From contig NZ_DJKE01000010.1 in NCBI RefSeq assembly GCF_002434505.1, forward strand, positions 34,646 through 98,645: DNA of 64,000 bases. The letters are read 5' to 3'. Position 1 is the first letter of the stretch; every line of letters starts with the position of its first letter. Made by a program: the position numbers and the translations under genes. This DNA is from Brevundimonas sp. UBA6550 (lineage in GTDB: Bacteria; Pseudomonadota; Alphaproteobacteria; Caulobacterales; Caulobacteraceae). Shown here piece after piece: positions 51,486-60,306 of the stretch. Below the pieces are notes generated by a model. It saw only the letters and a list, made by a program, of their open reading frames with translations, did no database searches and had not been told where the DNA came from.

Positions 51486-52915
51486 CACAGGGTCACCGTC
51501 ACCAGGCGTTCTTCAGTCATTTCGCGCATCGCGTATTTCGGGCCTTCGACGCCCACGCCGCTGTCCTTGACCCCGGCGAAGGGGATCAGATCGACACGGC
51601 TGCTGGAGGCGTCGTTCAAATGCACCACCCCGACATGCAGCCGCGCGGCGCTTTGCAGGGCTTTCTGGATGTCCCGAGTGAACAGACCGGCGGCCAGACC
51701 GAAGTCTGTCGCATTGACCTGCTTGATGGCCTCTTCCAGCGTGTCGAAGGGAATGATCGACAGCACGGGCGCGAAGATTTCCTCGCACATCACCCGCATC
51801 GTCGGGCGAACCTCCGTCAGCACCGTCGGCTGCAGCACCGCGCCCTGCCGCACGCCGCCCGCAAGGATGCGCGCCCCCTGATCAACGGCCTCGCGCGCCC
51901 AGGCCTCGGCCCGAACCGCATCCTTCTCACTGATCATCGGCCCCACATCGGTCTTCGGGTCTGTCGGATCTCCGACCGACAAGGCCGCCACTTCGGCGAG
52001 GAACAGCGCCTGGAATGTCTCCAGAACTTCGCGCTGAACAAAAAGCCGCTGGGTCGAGGTGCACGCCTGGCCCTGCCGACGGAAGCCCGATTGGGCGCAG
52101 CGCATCGCGGCGCGCTTCAAGTCCGCATCGGCGCAGACGATGGTCGCCGCGATGCTGCCCAGTTCCAGCGCCACGGGGCGCATGCCGCGCGCGTCGCGAA
52201 TACGTTTGCCGACCGGCGTGCTGCCGGTGAAGGTGAAGAAGTCGACACCAGGATGTTCGACCAGATGCTGACCGACCGTGGCGCCATCGCCATGCACAAG
52301 GGCGATCAGTTCCGCCGGCACACCGGCCTCAAGCATCAGTTCGAACAGACGGGTGGCCGACAGCGGCGTGACCAGCGGCGGCTTGAAAACGACAGCGTTG
52401 CCCGCCCCCAGGGCCGGCGCCACCTTGTGCGCCACCATGTTTAGCGGCGAGTTGAAGGCGCTGACGCCCCCCACGACCCCGCGCGGCACGCGCAGGGTGA
52501 AGGCCATGCGATGCGACTGCCCCTGAGCGCCCTGGATCGGCACGACCTCGCCAACCAGCCGCCTAGCCTCCTCGGCCGACAGCCGGAAGGTCTCGGCCGC
52601 CCTGGCCACCTCATTATCGGAATCCTTCCACGGCACGCCCGATTCCGCCACGATGGTCTCCGCCAGCGCCTGGCGGTTCGCCAAGATCAAGTCGGCGACA
52701 CGGTTCAGCAGGCGCGCGCGTTCGAACGGCTCCAGCTTCACGGCTTCAAAACCGGAACGCGCCCCTAGGACGGCGGAGTCGACTTGCGCCGTTGAGGCGC
52801 AGCGCACCGAGGCGATGATGTCGCCGGTGAACTTGTCGACGACATCGACCACCGCGCCCTCGCCTTCGACCCAGGCGCCGCCCACGAACTGTTTGACGGG
52901 TGTCCCGCTGACCAT
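51485..52915 (-). CDS. NAD(P)-dependent aldehyde dehydrogenase
   Basis: A 476-residue aldehyde dehydrogenase. VSAFNSPLNMVAHKVAPALG, VFKPPLVTPLS and FFTFTGSTPVGKRI are the cofactor site; the catalytic Cys lies in RRQGQACTSTQR. The general-base Glu site reads ALELGSIAA, where most have ELGGK, a small deviation. It would oxidise the aldehyde made by the neighbouring TPP enzyme. First gene of the leftward operon, divergent from the LysR gene over a dyad-containing gap. Confidence 0.88.
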   Translation of the reverse strand: MVSGTPVKQFVGGAWVEGEGAVVDVVDKFTGDIIASVRCASTAQVDSAVLGARSGFEAVKLEPFERARLLNRVADLILANRQALAETIVAESGVPWKDSDNEVARAAETFRLSAEEARRLVGEVVPIQGAQGQSHRMAFTLRVPRGVVGGVSAFNSPLNMVAHKVAPALGAGNAVVFKPPLVTPLSATRLFELMLEAGVPAELIALVHGDGATVGQHLVEHPGVDFFTFTGSTPVGKRIRDARGMRPVALELGSIAATIVCADADLKRAAMRCAQSGFRRQGQACTSTQRLFVQREVLETFQALFLAEVAALSVGDPTDPKTDVGPMISEKDAVRAEAWAREAVDQGARILAGGVRQGAVLQPTVLTEVRPTMRVMCEEIFAPVLSIIPFDTLEEAIKQVNATDFGLAAGLFTRDIQKALQSAARLHVGVVHLNDASSSRVDLIPFAGVKDSGVGVEGPKYAMREMTEERLVTVTL

Positions 52916-53021
52916 CTTGCCTCATCTCCCTGACCGCACTCGTCTCTGTCGGACGTTTCGGTCTTTTGTCGCGGCCAGACCATTCGACCGGCCGATGACG
53001 ACCCAGACCTACCGCCTGAAA

Positions 53022-53057
53022 ATCACCAAAAATAGTGATGTTTCATTGATCGAATGA
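53022..53057. promoter_or_regulatory. Two dyads in the LysR/aldehyde dehydrogenase gap
   Basis: ATCAC (53022-53026) … GTGAT (53035-53039) with 8 bp between, and TCATT (53043-53047) … AATGA (53053-53057) with 5 bp between. They are in the AT-rich divergent control region (52916-53089), where a LysR regulator usually binds at two sites. Likely operators of the catabolic operon. Confidence 0.55.
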
Positions 53058-53089
53058 TGAGGAATTGTCATGCATCAGCGAGACGCGCT

Positions 53090-54010
53090 ATGACAGCCCC
53101 CATAAGTTGCGTCAGGTTCATCTCCTTGAAGTTCGAGTTTTTCATCACGCTGGACGCCATCCTGCGCCAAGGCAGCTTCGCGGCCGCAGCCGACGACCTG
53201 GGCCTGACGCCCAGCGCCGTCAGTCTGCAGATGAAGCGACTGGAGGAATATCTGGGCCAACCCCTGTTCGACCGCTCGGCGCGAACGTCGCGCCCCACGC
53301 CGCTCGCCAGAGAATTGTCCGAAAACATCCGTGTGGCCTTGGAATCGGTCGAGGCGGCCCGCACCCGCCATACCGTCGCCCTGACCGGTCGGGTCATGCT
53401 GGGAACCATTCGGTCCCTGCAGCCGACGCTGGTCCCGCTTGTCCTTGCGGAAATCAACCGACGTCATCCCGAACTCAGCGTGCGCGTCATACAGGGCGAC
53501 TCTGTCGAACTGCTTGACCAGCTTAAGGCAGGGCGGCTCGACGGCGTGGCGCTCATCCGGCCGACCTCCGGCGGATCCAGCCGTCTTTACTGGCACGATC
53601 TCGTGGAACAGCCGTTTGTCTTCGTCGCCCCGCCGGACGCCGCAGGACGATCCATCAAGACCATGATCGCCCATTACCCCTGGCTTCAGTTCGATACATC
53701 GCTGACCAGCGGGCGCGTCGCGGCCAGCCATATGCACAAGCTGGCGCCCGGCCTGAAACCCAGGTTCGAACTGGAGTCCATCGAAGCCGTTCTGGCCATG
53801 GTGTCTGCAGGTCACGGCGTTTCTATCCTGCCGCAGGTGCGTGGACGGATGGTCAGCGCCTATCCGGTTCAGGAACTCTCCCTCGGCAAGAACGCCCCTG
53901 TTCGGCAGATCGCTTTCGCCTGCCGGGGTCCAGACTTCGACAATCGCCGTGTGATGGCGCTCCGAGATGCGCTCACGACAAGCTATGGGTTGGAGGCGCC
54001 CCCCAGCTAA
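53090..54010 (+). CDS. LysR-family transcriptional regulator
   Basis: About 306 residues. N-terminal winged helix-turn-helix: FFITLDAILRQGSFAAAADD then LGLTPSAVSLQMKRLEEYLG, followed by the periplasmic-binding-protein-like effector domain (RVMLGTIRSLQPTLVPLVLA, LLDQLKAGRLDGVALI, VLAMVSAGHGVSILPQVRG). Divergent from the aldehyde dehydrogenase operon and probably its inducer-dependent activator. ATG 53090 is used as it gives the usual short lead before the helix-turn-helix; an upstream ATG at 53054/53057 is possible. Confidence 0.88.
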   Translation: MTAPISCVRFISLKFEFFITLDAILRQGSFAAAADDLGLTPSAVSLQMKRLEEYLGQPLFDRSARTSRPTPLARELSENIRVALESVEAARTRHTVALTGRVMLGTIRSLQPTLVPLVLAEINRRHPELSVRVIQGDSVELLDQLKAGRLDGVALIRPTSGGSSRLYWHDLVEQPFVFVAPPDAAGRSIKTMIAHYPWLQFDTSLTSGRVAASHMHKLAPGLKPRFELESIEAVLAMVSAGHGVSILPQVRGRMVSAYPVQELSLGKNAPVRQIAFACRGPDFDNRRVMALRDALTTSYGLEAPPS

Positions 54011-54139
54011 GCGCTGCGCCAACTCACGCACCACGACAATTCAAAGATTTTCGCTTCTGGCGGCATCACGCCCGGCGAGAAGAAGAATCCTCTGGATCGG
54101 CCTGCGGCTCGACGTGCCCGGCCTTCGCCCGCATGATCA

Positions 54140-54865
54140 TCACGATCCAAGCCGATCCTTTATCCCACTGACTTGACGCGCCTCATCCGCGAGCGCCTGG
54201 CTCAGCTTATCCAGAAACACCCGAACTCGTGGCGCGACCATTCGTGCGCTGGGATAGACGGCGGAAATCGGCGGCGAATGCGGCGGTGCGTCCAACTCTA
54301 TTTCGATCAGGCGCCCGGCCGCGAGATCGCTCGCCGCGGACCAGGTGGACAGCATCGCCAGACCTGCTCCGGCGCGGCAGGCCGCAAGCAGGCCATAGAT
54401 GGCGTCACAAGTCAGGCGTCCGGACACATGCACGGGCTCGACCCCGGTCGCACCATCGAACCGCCAACGTGGGCTCCCCACCAGGGTCAGACAGTCGTGG
54501 CCGGCAAGATCACGACGCGTCTCAGGTCGCCCACGCCGCGCCAGATAAGCGGGAGCCGCGCAGATCACCCGGCGCACGGTTCCGATACGACGCGCGACGA
54601 GATCGGTGTCGCTGAGATCAGCGATGCAAATAGCCAGGTCCAAACCTTCGTGAACGAGATCGACGATCCGCTCGGTCAATTGAATTTCCACCCGCATCCG
54701 AGGATGGGCGTCCAGCAGTTCGGGCATCAGCGGCATGATGACTTCGCGCCCCAGTGCGGCCGGGGCGGTCAGTCGCAGCAGCCCGGACGCGCCGTGCTTT
54801 CCCGGACTCAGCGCGCCCAGCGCTTCCGTTTCGCGATCAAGGACGTCTCGCGCGTGAGGCAGAAA
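54140..54865 (-). pseudogene. LysR-family regulator lacking its DNA-binding domain
   Basis: About 242 codons covering only the effector domain of a LysR regulator: it starts at FLPHARDVLDRETEALGAL (the end of the helix-turn-helix linker), then GLLRLTAPAALGREVIMPLM, VEIQLTERIVDLVHEGLDLA, FLDKLSQALADEARQ. The N-terminal helix-turn-helix is missing, and the sequence upstream is a piece of a sugar kinase gene. It therefore cannot act as a normal regulator. An open frame continues to ATG 54913, but those codons are out-of-frame kinase sequence. Confidence 0.8.
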
Positions 54866-55055
54866 GGCCGCCGTCCCACTGCTCCCGCAGCTTGCCGCGG
54901 AAGTTGCCGTCATAGCTGACTTTCACCCCCTTGCGGACAGCGGCCTCGACGAGGGCGACAGCGGCGGCGGAGCCGTTGGGGTCGGTCGCGGGCGTGACGC
55001 CCGAGGCGTGGGGCCATTCGACTCCGTCCAGCAGCCGGTCCCAGTCGAAGGCCGT
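54866..55055 (-). pseudogene. kdgK: Fragment of 2-dehydro-3-deoxygluconokinase
   Basis: About 63 codons resembling the middle of a PfkB-type KDG kinase: FDWDRLLDGVEWPHASGVTP, AVALVEAAVRKGVKVSYDGN, FRGKLREQWDG. Both ends are missing; at 54866-54875 it passes into the LysR fragment. This is a deletion or recombination scar between what were probably neighbouring kdgK and lysR genes. Confidence 0.7.
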
Positions 55056-55310
55056 GTGCACCTACAAGAAGCATGGCCGGCGCCTACTCACCACCAGACC
55101 AAGGCGGGTTTCGCAGCTGCGCACTCATTCCCAATGCACTATGAAAACGCTGTCTTGCTCACTCCGGTCGCCGCTTGAGGAAGCGAAACAGACTGTCGGA
55201 GCGAACAGCCGGAAACCTCTTGAAACCGAGCGAAACCTGTCGGGTTGTGTCCCAGTTGCGTCCCAACTTTCCGAAAATCGGATAACCGTCGACCTACCGC
55301 ATTGAAAACA
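55056..55310. other. Gene-free tRNA 3' flank
   Basis: About 255 bp between the kinase fragment and the 3' end of tRNA-Arg. No gene recognised. It holds GTGTCCCAGTTGCGTCCCAA near 55246, a sequence type often found beside tRNA genes that served as integration sites. No integrase is left. Confidence 0.45.
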
Positions 55311-55387
55311 TGGCGACCCCGGGAGGACTCCAACCTCCGACCTCGGCTTTAGGAAAGCCTTGCTCTATGCAGCTGAGCTACGGGGCC
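55311..55387 (-). tRNA. tRNA-Arg (anticodon CCU)
   Basis: A 77-nt tRNA cloverleaf with encoded CCA. Acceptor stem GGCCCCG/CGGGGTC (one G-U), D arm GCTC…GAGC, anticodon stem with loop TTCCTAA (anticodon CCT, reading AGG), T stem GGAGG/CCTCC. An A-G mismatch is at the base of the anticodon stem, and the T loop reads TTGGAGT rather than TTCGANT. Reads a rare codon in a GC-rich genome; such tRNA genes are frequent integration targets. Confidence 0.92.
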
Positions 55388-55607
55388 ACGGGGCATGACC
55401 TAGCGATTTGCGGGCGCGTGGGGAAGCGGTCGGGGCGGTCGAGCGACGAAAAAATGGGGCGCTGGTCGCCAATGGGCGATAGGGGCGGCTTGTGGTTAAG
55501 GGCGATTAATCCACCAGATATCGCGGTGAACAAAGGACGAATGGGGCGGTGTCGGCGATTCGGTCCCGATTCGTTTCATGCTTGTTCCGCAGCGAACAGC
55601 CAAGCCG
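55388..55607. other. Region between tRNA and chemotaxis operon
   Basis: About 220 bp with no gene. It must contain the tRNA promoter (minus strand) and the end of the chemotaxis operon. I see no clear terminator hairpin with a T tract. Confidence 0.4.
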
Positions 55608-56078
55608 TTAACCGACCGGGGGCACGTGGGCAGTCAGGGCGCGCAAGCCTTCCAGCAGGCGTTTGGATTCCGGCGTGGCCTGGCCTGCGTCGGCCAGGGT
55701 GAGGCGCAGGACGCGAACGTGGACCTCGACGGAGGGCCAGGACCAGACGCCGGCGGCCCGCATACGGTCGGCGATTTCGCACAGGCTGAAGGCCGCCTCG
55801 AAAAAGGTCGGAACATCCAGGAAACCGGCCATGTCGACCATGGCCGAAGCGCAAGCGTAGACCTGCGCCTGGGCGTCGGCCGGACGGCTGGCGCACAGGC
55901 CCTCAACAATGTCGATATTGCTCTTCAGCAGCGAGAACACCTGGTCGCGCTGGCCCTCCAGGGCCTGATTGGCGCGGGACTCGGCCTCGGCGATCAGGCG
56001 TCCGCCGGGTCGGGCCATCTGACGCTGCAGCGAGGTATGGACCTTGCGGACGATGGGCTTGGCCGGCGCGTCCGTCAC
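55608..56078 (-). CDS. cheE: CheE-like protein
   Basis: A 156-residue helical protein, last gene of the chemotaxis operon. QRQMARPGGRLIAEAESRAN then ALEGQRDQVFSLLKSNIDIV suggest a long helix, and FFEAAFSLCEIADRM a helical bundle. The position matches Caulobacter cheE, which affects chemotaxis by an unclear mechanism. The GTG start overlaps the cheYIII stop (GTGA), so translation is coupled. Identified mainly by gene order. Confidence 0.75.
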   Translation of the reverse strand: MTDAPAKPIVRKVHTSLQRQMARPGGRLIAEAESRANQALEGQRDQVFSLLKSNIDIVEGLCASRPADAQAQVYACASAMVDMAGFLDVPTFFEAAFSLCEIADRMRAAGVWSWPSVEVHVRVLRLTLADAGQATPESKRLLEGLRALTAHVPPVG

Positions 56079-56662
56079 AGACTGACCTTCATCGGTTTCA
56101 TCATCATGTCGATGGCGTCCTGATCCATATTCTCTTCCACGGCGGCGCCCAGTTCGCCGGACAGGTCGCCCTCGCGCCGGCCGTCGCCGGTGGGCGGGCC
56201 GTAGTTGCGCACCCGACGGTCGGGGCCGACGTAATGGGCGGCGTCGACGAAATCGCGGTCCTCGCCGCCCAGCCAGACGATACGTTTGAGCAGAAGCGCG
56301 GGGGACAGGGGCTTGGCGACGATGAAACTGGCGCCGCAATCGCGCCCCTGATGGACCTTGGCCTGGGACGCATGGCCCAGGATCATGATGACGGGAACGT
56401 ATCGGGTCGGCGTCGGGGCGTCGCGGCGCAGCCAGCGCACGAACTCATAGCCGTCCATCTCGGGCATGATGCAGTCGATCAGGATCAGATCGACGGCGCG
56501 GCGGGCCAGCAGTTCGACCGCCCCGTGCGCCGAGTTGCACTTGATCTGTTCCTTGCAGCCGAAGCCCTGGACGATGGAGCCCAGCATATCCAGCGACGCG
56601 GGCTGGTCGTCGATCAGAAGGACCGTGGTGTGCGCCAGATTGACCCGATCGCTGTTAGCCAT
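56075..56662 (-). CDS. cheYIII: Response regulator CheYIII, divergent
   Basis: A 195-residue receiver protein with a C-terminal extension of about 65 residues (YVGPDRRVRNYGPPTGDGRR…). Acidic pocket Asp19/Asp20 (LLIDDQ) and the phosphoacceptor Asp63 (LILIDCIMPEMDG) are present, as is Lys117 (VAKPLSP). The conserved Thr/Ser position is Leu95 (IMILGHAS), so the signalling switch is likely altered. Order matches Caulobacter cheYIII. Could be a phosphate sink or a divergent regulator rather than a motor-binding CheY. Confidence 0.82.
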   Translation of the reverse strand: MANSDRVNLAHTTVLLIDDQPASLDMLGSIVQGFGCKEQIKCNSAHGAVELLARRAVDLILIDCIMPEMDGYEFVRWLRRDAPTPTRYVPVIMILGHASQAKVHQGRDCGASFIVAKPLSPALLLKRIVWLGGEDRDFVDAAHYVGPDRRVRNYGPPTGDGRREGDLSGELGAAVEENMDQDAIDMMMKPMKVSL

Positions 56663-56666
56663 GACC

Positions 56667-57011
56667 TCAGAACAGCATCAGGTCGCCGTCGTCGGCGTTG
56701 GAGATCGGGCGATGTTCGCCGGCGGCGGGTCGCAGGCGGCCGGCCATGTCGGCCAGCGACAGGCGGCTGACGGCTTCGGACGGGCTGGCGCCGCCGCTCA
56801 ACATCCGCAGAACACTGGACAGGGCTTCGACGCGCTGGGTCAGGGCGTCCAGCGCCTGGGCCTGGGTCAGGGCGTTCGAACGCTCCTCGGGCAGGGCGCG
56901 GCGGACAAGATCGCTGACCAGGGCCTCGATCCCGTCGATGCCCTGCCGCACCAGCATCAGCTCGTCGGCGACGGCGGCCAGCAGATCGGCGTGTTCGGGC
57001 GGGGCGCTCAT
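56667..57011 (-). CDS. cheU: CheU-like small chemotaxis-operon protein
   Basis: A 114-residue protein with a coiled-coil-like middle (LLAAVADELMLVRQGIDGIE, ALDALTQRVEALSSVLRML) and a short acidic C-terminus (DDGDLMLF). No catalytic motif seen. It occupies the cheU position of the Caulobacter operon, 2 bp after cheD. Function unknown; may bind a Che protein. Its existence as a gene is supported by position and tight spacing. Confidence 0.7.
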   Translation of the reverse strand: MSAPPEHADLLAAVADELMLVRQGIDGIEALVSDLVRRALPEERSNALTQAQALDALTQRVEALSSVLRMLSGGASPSEAVSRLSLADMAGRLRPAAGEHRPISNADDGDLMLF

Positions 57012-57013
57012 GG

Positions 57014-57556
57014 TCAGAACAGTTCCAGCGCGCCGGTCTCGGCGGGCGGGGCGACCGGCGCGGGCTTGGGCGCGACGATATCGGTCACGGCGCGTTGCAG
57101 GGCGCGACCGACGACGGGCCAGTAGTGCAGGCGCCGCCCGCCGTCGCCGCGCAGACTGCCGCCCACCACGCGAATGCCTTCGTCGCGCAGGAAGCGTTCG
57201 GCGAAGTCGGCGTTGGCGCGGCCGACGTCGCGCAGACTGTCGAACATCCGCCCGCCGCCGAACAGCTTGGCCTCCAGCCGTTCGCGACGACCGCCGGCCT
57301 TGAGCAGGTCGTTGATCAGCAGCTCCATCGCATAGGCGCCGTAGCGGCGGCCCGCATCGGTCCCCGCCCCCGCCCCCTCGGGCAGCAGGAAATGGTTCAT
57401 GCCGCCGACGCCCGCCAGCGGATCGCGCAGACACATGGCGACGCACGACCCCAGGATGGTGCTGAGCACGACATTGGGATCGGACGTGATGAAATGCTCG
57501 CCCTGGCCGACGTGAACCCGTTTCTCCACGCTGTCCTTCAGGGCGGCGAAGGTCAT
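57014..57556 (-). CDS. cheD: Chemoreceptor glutamine deamidase CheD
   Basis: Deamidates glutamines on chemoreceptors for adaptation. 180 residues; [20 protein letters not shown] then [13 protein letters not shown] includes the catalytic Cys, and [13 protein letters not shown] the catalytic His. A Thr/Ser completes the triad. It overlaps cheYII by 4 bp (ATGA). The C-terminus [10 protein letters not shown] is acidic/hydrophobic. Confidence 0.92.
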   Translation of the reverse strand: MTFAALKDSVEKRVHVGQGEHFITSDPNVVLSTILGSCVAMCLRDPLAGVGGMNHFLLPEGAGAGTDAGRRYGAYAMELLINDLLKAGGRRERLEAKLFGGGRMFDSLRDVGRANADFAERFLRDEGIRVVGGSLRGDGGRRLHYWPVVGRALQRAVTDIVAPKPAPVAPPAETGALELF

Positions 57557-57942
57557 GTCAGCGGCCCGAAGACGGCTTCCAGCTTGCCCTTCAGCTGGGC
57601 GACCGTGAAGGGTTTGACCAGATAGTTGTTCACGCCGAACTGTACCGCGCGCTGCACCAGTTCGCGGTCGGCGCGGCCAGTCAGCATGATGAAGGCGATC
57701 TTGGACGTGGGCGGGTGGGCGCGCACGGCGCGCAGCAGGCCCAGCCCGTCCAGGTTCGGCATATTGTAGTCCGAAATGATCAGGTGAGCGGGTTTGGTGA
57801 CCACCTCGCGCAGGGCGATCTCGCCGTCCGCGGCCTCGCGGATGTCGCGCACGCCAAGCTGCTGAAGACTGGTTCGGACCAAGGAGCGCATGGTCATCTG
57901 ATCATCGACGACCAGACATTGCAGAGCGGCGGCGGCGGGCAT
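57553..57942 (-). CDS. cheYII: Response regulator CheYII
   Basis: A 129-residue single receiver domain with full CheY features: Asp-Asp in LVVDDQMTM, phosphoacceptor in [12 protein letters not shown], Thr in FIMLTGRAD, Lys in YLVKPFT. In Caulobacter this is the CheY whose phosphorylated form promotes reversal. ATG 57942 fits the domain start. 14 bp after cheB. Confidence 0.92.
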   Translation of the reverse strand: MPAAAALQCLVVDDQMTMRSLVRTSLQQLGVRDIREAADGEIALREVVTKPAHLIISDYNMPNLDGLGLLRAVRAHPPTSKIAFIMLTGRADRELVQRAVQFGVNNYLVKPFTVAQLKGKLEAVFGPLT

Positions 57943-57956
57943 GGGTACGCTCCCGG

Positions 57957-58994
57957 TTAGGCGACTGAGCGTGCGGCCGGATCGGCGCACGATTCGAGAA
58001 TGGCGGGGGACAGGCGGTGCAGCGGCAGTTGGCGCTCCACGGCGCCCAGTTCGAAGGCGGCCTTGGGCATGCCATAGACGACGCAGGACGCCTCGTCCTG
58101 GCCCAGGGTGCGACCGCCGGCCTCGCGCATGGCCAACAGGCCCCTGGCGCCGTCGCGGCCCATGCCGGTCAGGATGACGCCGGTCATCGGACGCTTCAGC
58201 CGGACGACGGAATCGAACATGACATCGACGGACGGGCGGTGGCCGTTGACCGGATCGCTGGGGACCAGCCGACAGCGCGGGGTCAGGCCGGGCGAAACCG
58301 CCAGATGGGTCGCGCCGCCGGGCGCCAGATAGATGTGGCCCGGCTGAAGCGGTGCGCCGTCCACGGCCTCGGTCACGGTAGGGGCGCAGACGCGATCCAG
58401 ACGGGCGGCGAAGCTGGCGGTGAAGGTCGCCGGCATATGCTGGGTGATGACGGTGGCGGGGCAGTTGGCGGGAAAGCCGCTGAGCACGGTCAGCAGGGCC
58501 TCGACCCCGCCGGTGGACGAGCCGACGGCCAGGACGTGGTTGGGATCGGGGCGATAGGCGCGCGGCGCCTCGGCGGCGGCCGGCGCATCGCCGCGGGCGC
58601 GGACGCGCGAGCGGGCGGCGGTCTTCACCTTGCCGATCAGATCGTGGAAGGCGTCGACGCTGGCGACCGCGGGCTTGGCCACCGCGTCCACGGCGCCGAT
58701 CTCCAGCGCGGCCAGGGTCACGTCGGTCCCGGCCGCCGTCAGGGTCGAGACCATGACCACCGGCATGGGCCGCAGCCGCATGATCTTTTCCAGGAACTCC
58801 AGCCCGTTCATATTGGGCATCTCGACGTCCAGGGTGATGACGTCGGGGTTCAAAGCCTTGATGGCGGCGCGCGCCTCGATGGGATCGGCGGCCGTGCCGA
58901 CGACCTCGATCTCCGGGTCCGACTTCAGGGCGGCCGAAATCAGACCGCGCATGGTCAGGCTGTCGTCGACGACCAGGACGCGCACGGGGCTCAT
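57957..58994 (-). CDS. cheB: Chemotaxis methylesterase CheB
   Basis: A 345-residue adaptation enzyme. Receiver domain (LVVDDSLTM, phosphoacceptor Asp56 in [21 protein letters not shown]) followed by a methylesterase domain with Ser in [12 protein letters not shown], His in [14 protein letters not shown] and Asp in [12 protein letters not shown]. Removes methyl groups added by CheR. Start ATG 58994, overlapping cheR (ATGA). Confidence 0.95.
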   Translation of the reverse strand: MSPVRVLVVDDSLTMRGLISAALKSDPEIEVVGTAADPIEARAAIKALNPDVITLDVEMPNMNGLEFLEKIMRLRPMPVVMVSTLTAAGTDVTLAALEIGAVDAVAKPAVASVDAFHDLIGKVKTAARSRVRARGDAPAAAEAPRAYRPDPNHVLAVGSSTGGVEALLTVLSGFPANCPATVITQHMPATFTASFAARLDRVCAPTVTEAVDGAPLQPGHIYLAPGGATHLAVSPGLTPRCRLVPSDPVNGHRPSVDVMFDSVVRLKRPMTGVILTGMGRDGARGLLAMREAGGRTLGQDEASCVVYGMPKAAFELGAVERQLPLHRLSPAILESCADPAARSVA

Positions 58995-59851
58995 GCGCCC
59001 CCCAGCCGATAGGTGGTCAGGCCGGCGGTCTGCAACTGGCTGGTCGCGGGTCCCGACACCCGCTCGGAATGGCCGATGTAGAGGGTGGCGCCGGGCGTCA
59101 TCAGGGGGGTGAAGCGCCGCCACACCCGTTCCTGGGTCGCGTCGTCGAAATAGATGACGACGTTGCGGCAGAAGATGACGTCGAACTTGCCCTTCATCGG
59201 CCAGTCGCCGATCAGGTTCAGCTCCTTGAAGCTGACCAGGCGCTTCAGCTGGGCGCCGGCGGTCCACTGGCCGCGATCCGCGCGGTCGAAATATTTGCGC
59301 CACAGGGTGACGGGCGCCGGCTCCAGCGCCTCTTCGGAATAGGTCCCGTCATGGCCCTGGGCGACCATGTTGGGATCGATGTCGGTGGCCAGAATGCGCA
59401 CGTCCAGGTCCGCCGCCTCGGGCAGGGCCTGCAGCACCGTCAGGGCCATGGAATACGGCTCCTGCCCGTTCGAACAGGCCGCCGACCACAGCCGCACCCG
59501 CCCGCCGGCGCGCGCACGAGCGGCCAGTTCCGGCATCACCCGGTCGCGCAGGTCGTCGAAATGGTGCGGCTCGCGATAGAATCGGGTGACGTTGGTGGTC
59601 AGGGCCGCCGTCATCTTCTGACGCTCGTCCACCCCGTCCACGCCCTCGACCAGGGCGCAATAGTCGCGAAAGCTGGTCAGGCCCAGGGTGCGCAGCCGCT
59701 TGGCCAGGCGCGAATAGACCAGGGCGGCCTTGCCCTCGTTCAGGGCGATGCCCGCGTGGGCGTGCAGCATTTCGGCGATGTGGCGGAAATCATCGGCGGT
59801 GAAGACGAACTCGCCCTCGACGATGGATCCCCGGCCGGCGGCGACGTTCAT
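58991..59851 (-). CDS. cheR: Chemotaxis methyltransferase CheR
   Basis: A 286-residue SAM-dependent methyltransferase. N-terminal helical domain ([20 protein letters not shown]) and SAM domain: [43 protein letters not shown], and [13 protein letters not shown]. Normal length. Methylates receptor glutamates; the McpA C-terminal tail GWEEF is a plausible docking site. It overlaps cheW (ATGA). Confidence 0.95.
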   Translation of the reverse strand: MNVAAGRGSIVEGEFVFTADDFRHIAEMLHAHAGIALNEGKAALVYSRLAKRLRTLGLTSFRDYCALVEGVDGVDERQKMTAALTTNVTRFYREPHHFDDLRDRVMPELAARARAGGRVRLWSAACSNGQEPYSMALTVLQALPEAADLDVRILATDIDPNMVAQGHDGTYSEEALEPAPVTLWRKYFDRADRGQWTAGAQLKRLVSFKELNLIGDWPMKGKFDVIFCRNVVIYFDDATQERVWRRFTPLMTPGATLYIGHSERVSGPATSQLQTAGLTTYRLGGA

Positions 59852-60303
59852 GCGGCTTCGGCCTCGACCTGCGGCAGGATGTGATCCAGCTCGATCAGGC
59901 TGATCATGCGGCCGTCGATGGAGAAGATGCCCTTGACGAAGGTCTTCACCCGGTCGCTGGCGACATCCGGCGTCGGCTGGACCGCCGCCTCGCTCATTTG
60001 CAGGATGTCGGAGACGGCATCGACCAGCAGGCCCACCATCCGGCCGCCGATATGGGCGACCATGATGACATGACGGGCCGTCGGCTCGGACGTTTCCAGA
60101 CCGAAACGCGCGCCCAGGTCGATGATGGGCAGGACCGTGCCGCGCAGATTGATGACGCCCTTCATATAGCCGGGCGAACGCGGCAGGGGGGTGGCTGGCG
60201 TCCAGCCGCGGATTTCGCGCACCGACATGATGTCGACGCAGAATTCCTGGGCGCCGATGCGGAAGGCGATCAGTTCGCGCTGGGGGTCTTTGACTTCGGT
60301 CAT
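59848..60303 (-). CDS. cheW: Chemotaxis coupling protein CheW
   Basis: A 151-residue adaptor that connects receptors to Che[21 protein letters not shown] and [20 protein letters not shown] then [15 protein letters not shown] are the characteristic CheW strands; [20 protein letters not shown] closes. The gene lies 3 bp after cheA. No feature out of the ordinary. Confidence 0.95.
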   Translation of the reverse strand: MTEVKDPQRELIAFRIGAQEFCVDIMSVREIRGWTPATPLPRSPGYMKGVINLRGTVLPIIDLGARFGLETSEPTARHVIMVAHIGGRMVGLLVDAVSDILQMSEAAVQPTPDVASDRVKTFVKGIFSIDGRMISLIELDHILPQVEAEAA

Positions 60304-60306
60304 GGA

